From positions 1 to 64,000 of the forward strand of contig JAEZKZ010000117.1 of the NCBI GenBank assembly GCA_023415305.1: a stretch of 64,000 nt of DNA. The letters are read 5' to 3'. Position 1 is the first letter of the stretch, and every line of letters begins with the position of its first letter. Positions 25,420-33,476 of this stretch are shown in pieces. Under the pieces are notes generated by a model. That model saw only the letters and a program-made list of their open reading frames with translations, was not told the origin of the DNA and made no database searches. The stretch comes from Bacillota bacterium (GTDB lineage Bacteria > Bacillota > Clostridia > Acetivibrionales > DSM-1351). Made by a program: the position numbers and the translations under genes.

Positions 25420-26277
25420 ATGAACAACAATATTTTATCCACCAAATTTCTCGGCTGTGACAGTGACTTTTCAACTGCTGACATTGTGATTTTCGGAGCT
25501 CCCTACGACGGAACTACCACCTTTAGACCGGGAACAAGATTTGCACCATCAACAATGAGGATGGATTCTATCGGAATAGAAACCTATAGTCCTTATTTTG
25601 ATGCAGATATTACAGATTACTCTGTTAATGATTACGGAGACCTTGATCTGCCTTTCGGTTCACCGCCAAAAGCTTTAAAAATGATTTCCGAAACTTCAAA
25701 GTTAATATTTGATCACAATAAAAAGCCTTTAATGATAGGTGGGGAACATCTGGTATCTCTGCCCGTTATTGAACAGGCAGCAAAAAAATATCCCAATTTG
25801 AAAATCATCCATTTTGATGCACACACTGACTTAAGAGAGGATTATCTGGGAGAAGCCCTGTCACATTCTTCTGTTATCAGGCGTGCCTGGGATATTCTCG
25901 GGGACAACAGTATCTGGCAGTTTGGTATACGCAGCGGAACTCGTGAAGAATTTTACTGGTCAAAAGAAGGCCATACAAATATGTGTCTTCATAATTTTGA
26001 TACTCTTTATACTGCTGTTGAGGATATAGGTGAATCACCGGTATACCTTACTATTGATCTGGATGTGCTGGATCCCTCCAACTTTCCAGGAACAGGCACC
26101 CCCGAGGCTGGAGGTGTAAGCTTTACTGATTTGATTGCCGCGTTTAAGACAATATCAAAGCTTAACATAATCGGAGCAGATATTGTGGAGCTGTCACCAC
26201 ATTATGATCACAGCGGAGCTTCAACAGCACTGGCATGCAAAGTTTTGAGAGAAGTAATAGTAACTATGGGTAAATAA
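25420..26277 (+). CDS. speB: Agmatinase (ureohydrolase family)
   Basis: This 285-residue binuclear manganese enzyme hydrolyses agmatine to putrescine and urea. Metal ligands are seen in GGEHLVS, HFDAHTDLR and TIDLDVLDPS, and a C-terminal ADIVELSPHYD segment is typical of agmatinases. Other ureohydrolases (guanidinobutyrase, and the recently recognised guanidine hydrolases) share these motifs, so the substrate is inferred. A weak AAGGCGGG site precedes the ATG. No speA or speE homologue is adjacent. A strong terminator follows. Confidence 0.85.
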   Translation: MNNNILSTKFLGCDSDFSTADIVIFGAPYDGTTTFRPGTRFAPSTMRMDSIGIETYSPYFDADITDYSVNDYGDLDLPFGSPPKALKMISETSKLIFDHNKKPLMIGGEHLVSLPVIEQAAKKYPNLKIIHFDAHTDLREDYLGEALSHSSVIRRAWDILGDNSIWQFGIRSGTREEFYWSKEGHTNMCLHNFDTLYTAVEDIGESPVYLTIDLDVLDPSNFPGTGTPEAGGVSFTDLIAAFKTISKLNIIGADIVELSPHYDHSGASTALACKVLREVIVTMGK

Positions 26278-26312
26278 TCCACTACTATAACTAAGATTCA
26301 GCTTAAGCTGAT

Positions 26313-26357
26313 ATAAACCCCGGGATTTGCTGAAAACCAGCCAACCCCGGGGTTTAT
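26313..26357. terminator. Terminator after agmatinase
   Basis: A 12-bp stem (ATAAACCCCGGG / CCCGGGGTTTAT) stands 36 bp after speB and 149 bp from the end of the convergent glnK gene. Confidence 0.85.
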
Positions 26358-26505
26358 TGTTTAGCTTTTACAACACTTTGATAAATCCCTAATAAAAATC
26401 AATATGAGGCGATATATAAATCTACTATAAGACAAATTTTAATATTAATTCTATTTCAATTGATCCTGTTTAGAATCGATTCTGCCGAGACAGAAATTGT
26501 ATTCT

Positions 26506-26844
26506 TTATATTGCAGAGTTGCCTCTTTCTTTTGTTCTGATCCTTATACAATCCTGAATGTCAGAAATAAATATTTTACCGTCGCCAACCTCTCCAGTTT
26601 GCGAGTATTTAATAATTGTGTCGGTTATTGCGTCTACCTTTTCATCCAGAACCACCAGCTCAAGCTTTACTTTGGGCAGAACATTCAGAGTTATCTCATT
26701 ACCCCTGTAGAATTCCTTCCAGCCCATTTGCTTTCCTGCACCCATTACCTGAGATATTGTAATACCATCCATTCCTGCTTCAAGCAATGCTTCCTTCAAT
26801 TCTTCAAGCTTGGACGGTCTGATTATTGCCTCTATTTTTTTCAT
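26506..26844 (-). CDS. glnK: PII signal protein without Tyr-51
   Basis: This 112-residue PII protein is encoded 45 bp after amtB, the conserved pairing in which GlnK blocks or opens the ammonium channel in response to ATP/ADP and 2-oxoglutarate. The PII signature is clear (MKKIEAIIRPSKLEELKEAL, VLPKVKLE, GDGKIF, and RIRTKERG at the nucleotide site). The T-loop reads FYRGNEITLNVLPK, with Ile at position 51, where uridylylated PII proteins have Tyr. Control by uridylylation is therefore excluded at that site, and effector binding alone is likely. ATP-site residues appear intact. Confidence 0.95.
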   Translation of the reverse strand: MKKIEAIIRPSKLEELKEALLEAGMDGITISQVMGAGKQMGWKEFYRGNEITLNVLPKVKLELVVLDEKVDAITDTIIKYSQTGEVGDGKIFISDIQDCIRIRTKERGNSAI

Positions 26845-26889
26845 ACTATAAATCCTCCAATTCTCCTATACATTAAGATGTATGATTTA

Positions 26890-28140
26890 TTAATCCATTC
26901 CTGTGAATGAAGGATATGCAGATTCACCATGCTGTGCAATATCGAGTCCTTCGGATTCTTCCCTTGAAGTAACTCTTAAATCCTTCATGACCGCCTTCAG
27001 AACAAACATAATAACTGTTGTTCCTACAACTGCAATTGCAATAGTTATTATCATAGCCAATATTTGAGCTACCATTAATTTGGTTTCACCATATATCAGA
27101 CCGTTATTTGCTACAACTTCATTAACCTTGCTGTTAGCAAACAAGCCTGTTGCGATACCGCCCCAGATTCCGCCGATACCATGACAGCCAAAGGCGTCGA
27201 GGGAATCGTCATATCCAAATTTGGGTTTGATAACACTCATAGCAAAATAGCATATTGGACTTACAAGCGCTCCTATTATGAAGGAAGCCCATATTGGAAC
27301 AAAACCTGCGCCGGGAGTAATGGCAACCAGACCCACAATTGCACCTGTCGCTGCACCTAACAAGGTAGGCTTGCCCCTGGTTATTTTTTCAACCAGCATC
27401 CATGATAACAATGCCATAGCTGCTGAAGTATTTGTAGTAATAAGTGCATGAACAGCTAACGTACCGCTTGCAAGAGCACTTCCTGCATTAAATCCGAACC
27501 AGCCTATCCATAGAATCGCTGCACCTATGAATACAAGGGGAATATTATGAGGCTGGCTTGAAGTTACACCATAGCCTTTTCTCTTTCCCAGTATTATAGC
27601 AGCCACAAGACCGGATACACCTGAACTGATATGGACAACATTACCGCCTGCAAAGTCAATAGCTCCAAGTCCGCTTATTAAGCCGCCTGCTCCCCAGACC
27701 ATATGCGCCAGAGGATAATATACTATGATTAGCCATAAAGTAATAAAGAAAAACAATGCTGAAAATTTCATTCTCTCAACCAGAGAACCGGTGATAATTG
27801 CTGCGGTGATAATTGAAAACATCATCTGGAATGCCCCAAACAGCGTGTGAGGTATGGTTCCGGCATAGCTGCCCGGTTCTCCTGTCACACCATTGAAGAA
27901 CGCCCATTGGAAATTACCGATTATTCCTCCAATATCCTTACCGAATGAGAGTGAATAGCCTATTGCCACCCACAACACTGAGGCAAGGCCACATACGAAG
28001 AATGATGCCATAATAGTGCTAAGTACATTTTTACGTTTTACCATACCACCATAAAATAAAGCAAGACCTGGTGTCATGAAAAAAACAAGTGCTGCCGAGA
28101 TCAGTATAAAAGCTGTATCTCCTGTGTTAATAGTTGCCAT
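26890..28140 (-). CDS. amtB: Ammonium transporter
   Basis: This 416-residue Amt channel has about eleven membrane helices. Landmarks are the N-terminal FFMTPGLALFYGGMVK, the twin-histidine pore region (first His in NVVHISSGVSG, second in FGCHGIGGIWGG) and the DDSLDAFG motif of the Amt signature. The start is the ATG at 28140, 6 nt after GGAGGGG. It lies upstream of glnK in one operon. The 347-nt leader contains several terminators, one overlapping an ANTAR-type hairpin, so expression is probably controlled by antitermination. Confidence 0.96.
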   Translation of the reverse strand: MATINTGDTAFILISAALVFFMTPGLALFYGGMVKRKNVLSTIMASFFVCGLASVLWVAIGYSLSFGKDIGGIIGNFQWAFFNGVTGEPGSYAGTIPHTLFGAFQMMFSIITAAIITGSLVERMKFSALFFFITLWLIIVYYPLAHMVWGAGGLISGLGAIDFAGGNVVHISSGVSGLVAAIILGKRKGYGVTSSQPHNIPLVFIGAAILWIGWFGFNAGSALASGTLAVHALITTNTSAAMALLSWMLVEKITRGKPTLLGAATGAIVGLVAITPGAGFVPIWASFIIGALVSPICYFAMSVIKPKFGYDDSLDAFGCHGIGGIWGGIATGLFANSKVNEVVANNGLIYGETKLMVAQILAMIITIAIAVVGTTVIMFVLKAVMKDLRVTSREESEGLDIAQHGESAYPSFTGMD

Positions 28141-28487
28141 AATTAACCCCTCCATTTATTAATTTTTTTGCCATTTACCGCTTTAACCGGTAAGTTTAGA
28201 TCCTTAAACCAAAACAACGGTGTGCCTGGAGAATTATCTATTCTCCAAACACACCGTTGTGTTTGATTCGGTAAAAACCAACCTTTACTTATATAGGTCG
28301 GACCTTTGGCAGTTTACTCTGACAAGCGTTGTTTAACCCCATAAAATGTTAAGCTGAAGTATATTTTTCTAGACCCTCCCATAATACTTTATGAATATGG
28401 GATATTCACCTTAACACCAAAAAAAGCTACCCGATCAATTGTTATCAATTAACCAAGCAGCTCCATCGCTGTCACATTTATTTATTT
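28141..28487 (-). promoter_or_regulatory. amtB leader with three terminators and ANTAR-type hexaloop hairpins
   Basis: Reading 5' to 3' on the minus strand: a 4-bp hairpin with hexaloop GATGGA (28471-28458) overlaps a 17-bp terminator (28462-28425, then seven T). Next come a branched domain closed by TGTTAAG/CTTAACA (28416-28347) and a 7-bp terminator-like stem CCGACCT/AGGTTGG followed by TTTTT (28301-28273). A hairpin GTAAAG/TTTTAC with loop GTTGGT (28288-28271) then precedes a perfect 7-bp hairpin CAAACAC/GTGTTTG with loop AACGGT (28265-28246). The loop and 3' arm of that last hairpin form part of the 5' arm of a strong terminator (28260-28214). Exclusive pairing of hexaloop hairpin and terminator is the known design of ANTAR targets. 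Confidence 0.7.
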
Positions 28488-28493
28488 GAAAAT

Positions 28494-28522
28494 AGTGTAC
28501 CATAAGAATCTACATGTGTCAA
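28494..28522 (-). promoter_or_regulatory. amtB-glnK promoter
   Basis: On the minus strand TTGACA (28522-28517), a 17-nt spacer and TACACT (28499-28494) predict a start near 28487, just ahead of the first leader hairpin. Confidence 0.75.
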
Positions 28523-28613
28523 TACAGAATTTTATTTATTTAAGACAAATTCTGTAAAAGAAAAGCATATTCATAAGTCAAGTTATCTTAGTCCAAGTAA
28601 ATATTATCTTCAC

Positions 28614-28782
28614 AAAAAAGAGAGCCACCTCCCAATAGAATCTTATTTCTATCCTGAGACAGCCCCTTTTCCCTACACCCTTATATTTTTCTATACACGC
28701 AGGTTCAAAAGACCTTAGATCCTCTTGCCCTATACGCGTTTCAAGGTAAAATGACACCAAACAATACAGAGTATCTATTTTC
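28614..28782 (-). ncRNA. Putative small RNA between the ANTAR gene and amtB
   Basis: On the minus strand a possible promoter (TTTACA 28817-28812, 17 nt, TAAATA 28794-28789) is followed by about 170 nt with no convincing ORF. The stretch ends in a long, stable terminator: GGGCTGTCTC/GAGGTGGCTC with G-U pairs, a 2x2 internal loop, then ATAGAA/TTCTAT, and six T residues. It does not match a family I know. A 60-codon frame inside lacks a clear ribosome binding site. It could be an independent RNA, an extra attenuator, or a dead leader. Confidence 0.35.
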
Positions 28783-28856
28783 CTCGTATATTTATAAAGC
28801 TTAAAAGCTTATGTAAACTTAGTAAAAGCCAGTAAACCCATATGTGGAATGACTAA

Positions 28857-28881
28857 ATATATCTTACAAAGTAAGATATAT
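28857..28881 (-). terminator. Hairpin after the ANTAR gene
   Basis: A perfect 11-bp stem (ATATATCTTAC / GTAAGATATAT) with a 3-nt loop begins just after the ANTAR stop codon. It is A/T-rich, with only a weak T tail. Confidence 0.6.
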
Positions 28882-28887
28882 GCTTTA

Positions 28888-29463
28888 TTACTCATTAAAG
28901 CCTGAAAGTATTTCATCTGCAACTTTAACCTGAGATATTCTTGTATCCATAGCTCTCTTCTGAATATACCTATGAGCCTGAGGTTCAGTCATATTCATTC
29001 TTTCAACCAGAAGCCATTTAGCTTTTTCTATGACCTTCCTATCATTTATCTTCTTTTCCAGATCATCATTCTGAAGCTTTAAGCCCCTAAGGGATCTCCG
29101 GGAGTTTGCTGCAAATTTTGCAGTCTGCAAAAGAGTTGTTTTGTTTATAGGTTTTGGAAGAATCAATGCACCAACTTTTTCAAGTTTGTACTGCATTTCT
29201 TCAAGATGCTCATGTTTAGCTAAAACGATTATGCCAGCATCGGTTTTATCAGCAATATCAAGAACAAGGTCTATACCCAGTTCATCCTGTAAAGGAGCGT
29301 TAATCATTATTAATTCTGGTTCAAAAAAATCAAGTTTACGCCTGGCCTCATTAGCAGATAAAGAGTATTCTGCCACCGAATATCCCTGTTGAAGCATGAG
29401 GGTTCGAAGGTCTTTAATTAAGTCAGGCCTGCTGCATACTATAAGAATCCCTCCTGCACTCAC
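28888..29463 (-). CDS. ANTAR-domain RNA-binding antiterminator with degenerate receiver
   Basis: This 191-residue protein joins an N-terminal receiver-like domain to a coiled coil and a C-terminal ANTAR domain (about 130-188, with IEKAKWLLVERMNMTEPQAH and a YIQKRAMDTR helix). ANTAR proteins bind paired hexaloop hairpins in nascent RNA and prevent terminator formation. The receiver lacks the acidic pair (VCS instead of VDD, residues 9-11) and has Asn (N55 in LIMINAP) in place of the phosphoacceptor Asp, though the PKP lysine remains, so it cannot be phosphorylated conventionally. I prefer GTG 29463 (GGAGG 9 nt upstream) to TTG 29469 (3 nt). It follows glnA and precedes amtB-glnK, so nitrogen control is the inferred role. 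Confidence 0.88.
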   Translation of the reverse strand: MSAGGILIVCSRPDLIKDLRTLMLQQGYSVAEYSLSANEARRKLDFFEPELIMINAPLQDELGIDLVLDIADKTDAGIIVLAKHEHLEEMQYKLEKVGALILPKPINKTTLLQTAKFAANSRRSLRGLKLQNDDLEKKINDRKVIEKAKWLLVERMNMTEPQAHRYIQKRAMDTRISQVKVADEILSGFNE

Positions 29464-29605
29464 TGGCAATCACCTCCATCTGAGCGTGAATAACTTGAAA
29501 GAAGCATATACAGTATTCTCGTGCACTTGAAGCCCTAATACAGGTAGCTAAAAGCAGCACGTATCTTTACATTAATTTAATGGCTCTACAGGCAGCGATT
29601 TAAGA

Positions 29606-30931
29606 TTAATATGCAGAAAGGTAGCGCTCAATCTCCCAGGAATGGACAATATTGTTATATTGAGCCCATTCAGCTTCCTTGGCTGTTATATATTTAGTAA
29701 AAATATGATCCCCTAAAACATCCTTAATGTAAGGATCTTTTTTCATTTCTTCCAATGCCAGGAAAAGATTTGAAGGAAGTCTTTGTATACCAAGTTCTTT
29801 TTCCTGGTCAGCTGAAAGATTATATGTGTTAATGTCTACGGGAGCAGGAATCAGCATCTTTTTTTCCATCCCGTCCAGTCCGGCTGCCAGCAGCAGCGCA
29901 AGTGTAAGATAAGGATTACAGGATGGATCCGGACTTCTTAGTTCCACTCTGGATGACTCTCCTTTTTGAGCCGGTATTCTTAATAGAAGACTCCTGTTCA
30001 TGTGTGACCAGGCTATATGGACCGGCGCTTCAAATCCGGGGACAAATCTCTTGTATGAGTTCACCAAAGGATTCGCAACAGCTGTTATCCCTTTTGCGTG
30101 TTCCAGTATTCCGGCACAGAACATTTTAGCAACATCTGAAATGTCCATACTGTTTTCACCCGCATTGAAAACGTTCTTGCCATCTTTTGAAAGAGACATG
30201 TTTATGTGCATACCAGAACCATAGGAATTATAAATCGGTTTAGGCATAAAGGTTGCATGCAGCCCGTTTCTCTGAGCCACAGTTTTTACTACCATTCTGA
30301 AGGTCATTATTCTATCTGCGGCAGTCATTACATCACTATACTTAAAATCAATTTCATGCTGTCCTGCAGCATTCTCATGATGTGAGGCTTCAATTTCAAA
30401 ACCCATGTCCTCCAGGACCATGCAAATTTCTCTTCTGCAGTTTTCTCCCAGATCTGAAGGAGCCAGGTCGCAGTAGCCTGCTGAATCATGGGTCTTATTT
30501 GTAGGTCTGCCTTCTGCATCGGTATGGAACAGGAAAAATTCACATTCCGGACCTATATTGAAGGTATAGCCCAATTGCTTTGCCCTTGCCTCAGACCTTT
30601 TCAAAATATACCTTGGATCTCCCAAGAATTGTGATCCGTCATAATTTTTAATATCACAAATAAATCTGGCCACCTTTCCGTGCTGCGGTCTCCACGGAAT
30701 AAGCTGAAATGTATCCGGATCAGGGAATAGCAGCATATCAGACTGTTCTACCTCTGAAAAGCCGGCAATTGCAGATGCATCAAACATAACACCTTCTTCA
30801 AGAGCCTTCTCCAGCTGCTGATCGGTAATGGCGATGTTTTTCATATTGCCAAAAATGTCGGCAAATTGAAGCCTTATAAACTTAACATCATTCTGTTCCA
30901 CAAACTTTAACAGGTCATTTTTGGAAGCCAT
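29606..30931 (-). CDS. glnA: Glutamine synthetase type I
   Basis: This 441-residue GSI-alpha-type enzyme makes glutamine from glutamate and ammonium with ATP. Typical segments are the N-terminal FIRLQFADIFGNMKN (beta-grasp), the DASAIAGFSEVEQSDM loop, the GPECEFFLF metal-binding motif, HHENAAGQHEIDF, the ATP-binding KPIYNSYGSGMH, and the glutamate flap SRVELRSPDPSCNPYL. It has no adenylylation-site extension. The start is the ATG at 30931 after GAGGTG; GTG 30940 in frame would absorb that site. It is followed 142 bp later by the ANTAR gene, probably in one transcript. Confidence 0.96.
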   Translation of the reverse strand: MASKNDLLKFVEQNDVKFIRLQFADIFGNMKNIAITDQQLEKALEEGVMFDASAIAGFSEVEQSDMLLFPDPDTFQLIPWRPQHGKVARFICDIKNYDGSQFLGDPRYILKRSEARAKQLGYTFNIGPECEFFLFHTDAEGRPTNKTHDSAGYCDLAPSDLGENCRREICMVLEDMGFEIEASHHENAAGQHEIDFKYSDVMTAADRIMTFRMVVKTVAQRNGLHATFMPKPIYNSYGSGMHINMSLSKDGKNVFNAGENSMDISDVAKMFCAGILEHAKGITAVANPLVNSYKRFVPGFEAPVHIAWSHMNRSLLLRIPAQKGESSRVELRSPDPSCNPYLTLALLLAAGLDGMEKKMLIPAPVDINTYNLSADQEKELGIQRLPSNLFLALEEMKKDPYIKDVLGDHIFTKYITAKEAEWAQYNNIVHSWEIERYLSAY

Positions 30932-31523
30932 TTTCCCCACCTCTTTCCTTTAATTTTATTTTTTTATTAAACAATAATTTACTTAATATTTTACACAAAT
31001 ATATTTTCATTGTATATAAGAGTTGATTATGCAGTCGCACTTATATAGTTTATGAAATATACGTTCTTATATGAATATATACTCACAAGTCATATGACAA
31101 TATATGCCAAATGATTGTCCAGGTCCTGCATCAAAATGTAATAATCATATATGAAACAAAAATATTAATAAAGGTGAACCAACAAAAAAGCGTAACTCAT
31201 AAACTCCCTAAGGAATATGAGAAACGCCATTGTTTCCAAAAATATGTAACTTCTAATTCCAAGAATTATTTTACTAACATTTTCGGTCTCAGTCAAGTAC
31301 TTTTTTGCAACTTTCATAATAAGATCCTGCAAAATTGTACAGTTGTCAATATGGATCAAACAGAAAGCTATACTGCGGGCTTTTTTAGTGTACCCACATA
31401 TATGACTATTCTTAATGCCAAATATAGAATTCAAAATATTTATCAGTTCTTTATAAAAAGTATTGATTTTTTGCAAGGCATATATTATAATCATTGTAAA
31501 TTAATAATTTTTACAGCAAAGGC
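30932..31523. other. Long gap between divergent glnA and gatC
   Basis: This AT-rich stretch has a possible glnA promoter on the minus strand (TTGTCA 31100-31095, 17 nt, TATTCA 31077-31072). Two unusually long frames lie exactly antisense to each other: 109 codons on minus (31165-31494) and 179 on plus (from 31111). Neither has a ribosome binding site or known motif. No ANTAR hexaloop pair is seen ahead of glnA. Confidence 0.35.
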
Positions 31524-31586
31524 GCTGTGTCAGTCAAGAAAATTTTTCTTTGGCTGGTACAGCTTTTTTATTTTTTTTGGTATAAT
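31524..31586 (+). promoter_or_regulatory. Terminator-like hairpin and extended -10 promoter ahead of gatCAB
   Basis: A long stem (GCTGT...ACAGC outer arms at 31524-31563, with inner TCAGTCAA/TTTGGCTGG pairing) is followed by a run of T residues. TGGTATAAT (31578-31586), an extended -10 element, comes next, without a good -35. The hairpin may insulate the gat promoter or act as an attenuator. No T-box sequence (AGGGTGGNACCGCG) is present. Confidence 0.5.
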
Positions 31587-31668
31587 ACTAATAATGTACA
31601 ATTTTGACAAGGTAAAGTTCTATTTGAATATTTTACCTTCTATACAATAATTAAAGTTGGAGGATTAT

Positions 31669-31956
31669 ATGGCTGATACAAGTGACTACATTAAATATAT
31701 AGCCGGTTTAGCCAAACTCTCATTAGATAATGATGAGATGCAGTCATTAGCTGAGGATATGCAGGATATAATCGGCTTAATGGATACTATAAAGGATATC
31801 GACACTGAAAGTATCGACGCTACCGAACATATATCTAGAATTACAAATAATACGAGAGAAGATAACCCTGGAAATCCATTTGACACTGAAAAAATTCTTT
31901 CTAATTCCAGGTATGCAATGGAAAATTGCTTTGCCATACCAAAGATGATTGAATAG
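31669..31956 (+). CDS. gatC: Asp/Glu-tRNA amidotransferase subunit C
   Basis: This 95-residue subunit stabilises the GatA-GatB complex. It shows the typical pattern: an IKYIAGLAKLSLDNDEM helix, an IIGLMDTIKDIDTESIDATEH middle and a C-terminal REDNPGNPF segment. The start is ATG 31669, 5 nt after GGAGG; a TTG at 31657 in frame is upstream of that site. It heads a gatC-gatA-gatB-aspS operon with short gaps (47, 12 and 2 bp). Confidence 0.93.
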   Translation: MADTSDYIKYIAGLAKLSLDNDEMQSLAEDMQDIIGLMDTIKDIDTESIDATEHISRITNNTREDNPGNPFDTEKILSNSRYAMENCFAIPKMIE

Positions 31957-32003
31957 TACTAATTATGTTGCTGTTTTACAACAACAGTAGAATGGAGATC
32001 AAA

Positions 32004-33464
32004 ATGGATATTAATAAATTAACTATAAAAGAAGCTCGAAGTCTTCTGGATTCAAAAAAAATAAGCGCTGTTGAGCTTACTAACATATATCTTAAAAGAA
32101 TACAGGATTTGGACGAAAAAATTGATTCATACTTGTCGGTTTGTGGTGAAAGCGCTTTACAGCAGGCTTCCGAAGCCCAAAAGATAATTGACAGTGGAAG
32201 CAGCCAGCCTTTATGCGGCATTCCTCTCAGTATAAAAGATAATATTTGTATAGAGGGTCTAAAGACCACTTGTGCTTCAAAAATGCTTGAGGATTTTATC
32301 CCCCCCTATACAGCTACAGCCGTTAATAAACTTAACGCGCAAAAGGCAGTTATTCTTGGAAAAGTGAATCTTGATGAATTCGCCATGGGTGGTTCTACAG
32401 AAAACTCTGCATTTAAGAAAACAAAAAATCCTTTTGATTTGTCAAGGGTACCAGGTGGTTCCTCAGGCGGGTCGGCGGCTTCGGTCTCAGCTTCTCTGGC
32501 ATTGGGCTCTCTAGGCTCAGATACTGGAGGTTCTGTTCGTCAGCCGGCTGCATTTTGTGGGGTTGTAGGTATGAAGCCTACATACGGACTGGTTTCAAGA
32601 TATGGTCTGGTAGCCTTTGCTTCCTCTCTTGATCAGATCGGTCCTATAGGAAAAACTGTTGAGGATTGTGCAATATTATTAGATGTAATTTGCGGTCAGG
32701 ATTCCAAAGATGGAACTTCACTAAATTACACCCCCGAAGCATCCTACGCTTCCTCGGTTTCGGGAGGGCTTAAGGATTACAAAATTGGACTACCTAAAGA
32801 ATATTTGACTGAAGGTTTGAACAGTGAAGTAAGAGACGCTCTGTACAAGTCAATCAATACTCTTGAAAAGCTCGGTGCCAAGGTTGAAGAATTTTCAATG
32901 CCAAGTCTTAAGCATGCGGTTCCCGCATACTACCTTATGTCTTCAGCCGAAGCAAGTTCAAACCTTTCAAGATATGACGGTGTCAAGTACGGTTATAGAG
33001 CTGAAAACTGCAAAACCTTTAATGAAATGATTGGAAGATCCAGAGCAGAGGGTTTTGGACGTGAAGTTAAAAGAAGAATTCTTTTAGGAACCTATGCTTT
33101 GGCATCCGGTTACTATGATGCTTACTATAAGAAAGCACTGAAACTTAGAACCTTGATAAGTAAAGGCTTTGATGAGGCCTTCTCAAAATATGATGTAGTA
33201 CTTCATCCGACTACTCCTGATACAGCGTTTAAACTTGGTCAAAACGCAGATGACCCGCTAAGTATGTATCTGGCTGATATTTATACTGTTTCGGCTAACA
33301 TTGCAGGTCTTCCATCCATATCACTACCCTGTGGCTATGACTCAAACGGACTTCCCATTGGCTTGTCCTTTACGGGTAAACCCCTAGGTGAACGTGAAAT
33401 ACTCAGAGCCGCTGCAACTTTTGAGGCTGATTTCGCCCCAGAGTTCAGAGTGCCTGAATTATAG
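32004..33464 (+). CDS. gatA: Asp/Glu-tRNA amidotransferase subunit A
   Basis: This 486-residue amidase hydrolyses glutamine and passes ammonia to GatB. The amidase-signature Ser-cisSer-Lys triad is seen: Lys in PLSIKDNIC, and the glycine/serine block GGSSGGSAASVSA with SLGSDTGGSVRQPAA. Length fits GatA. The start is ATG 32004, 6 nt after GGAG; the frame reaches back to 31965 without a site. It sits between gatC and gatB in the operon. Confidence 0.97.
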   Translation: MDINKLTIKEARSLLDSKKISAVELTNIYLKRIQDLDEKIDSYLSVCGESALQQASEAQKIIDSGSSQPLCGIPLSIKDNICIEGLKTTCASKMLEDFIPPYTATAVNKLNAQKAVILGKVNLDEFAMGGSTENSAFKKTKNPFDLSRVPGGSSGGSAASVSASLALGSLGSDTGGSVRQPAAFCGVVGMKPTYGLVSRYGLVAFASSLDQIGPIGKTVEDCAILLDVICGQDSKDGTSLNYTPEASYASSVSGGLKDYKIGLPKEYLTEGLNSEVRDALYKSINTLEKLGAKVEEFSMPSLKHAVPAYYLMSSAEASSNLSRYDGVKYGYRAENCKTFNEMIGRSRAEGFGREVKRRILLGTYALASGYYDAYYKKALKLRTLISKGFDEAFSKYDVVLHPTTPDTAFKLGQNADDPLSMYLADIYTVSANIAGLPSISLPCGYDSNGLPIGLSFTGKPLGEREILRAAATFEADFAPEFRVPEL

Positions 33465-33476
33465 GAGGTCGGAACA

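Noticed and set aside
28578..28760. 60-codon minus-strand frame between ANTAR gene and amtB
   Set aside because: It spans a strong terminator hairpin and lacks a clear ribosome binding site; the region fits a structured RNA better.
30932..31110. glnA RNA motif, ANTAR site or sigma-54 promoter ahead of glnA
   Set aside because: No A1/G4 hexaloop pair or terminator is present. TTGGCATATATTGTCA resembles a -24/-12 element only loosely and lacks the TTGC part.
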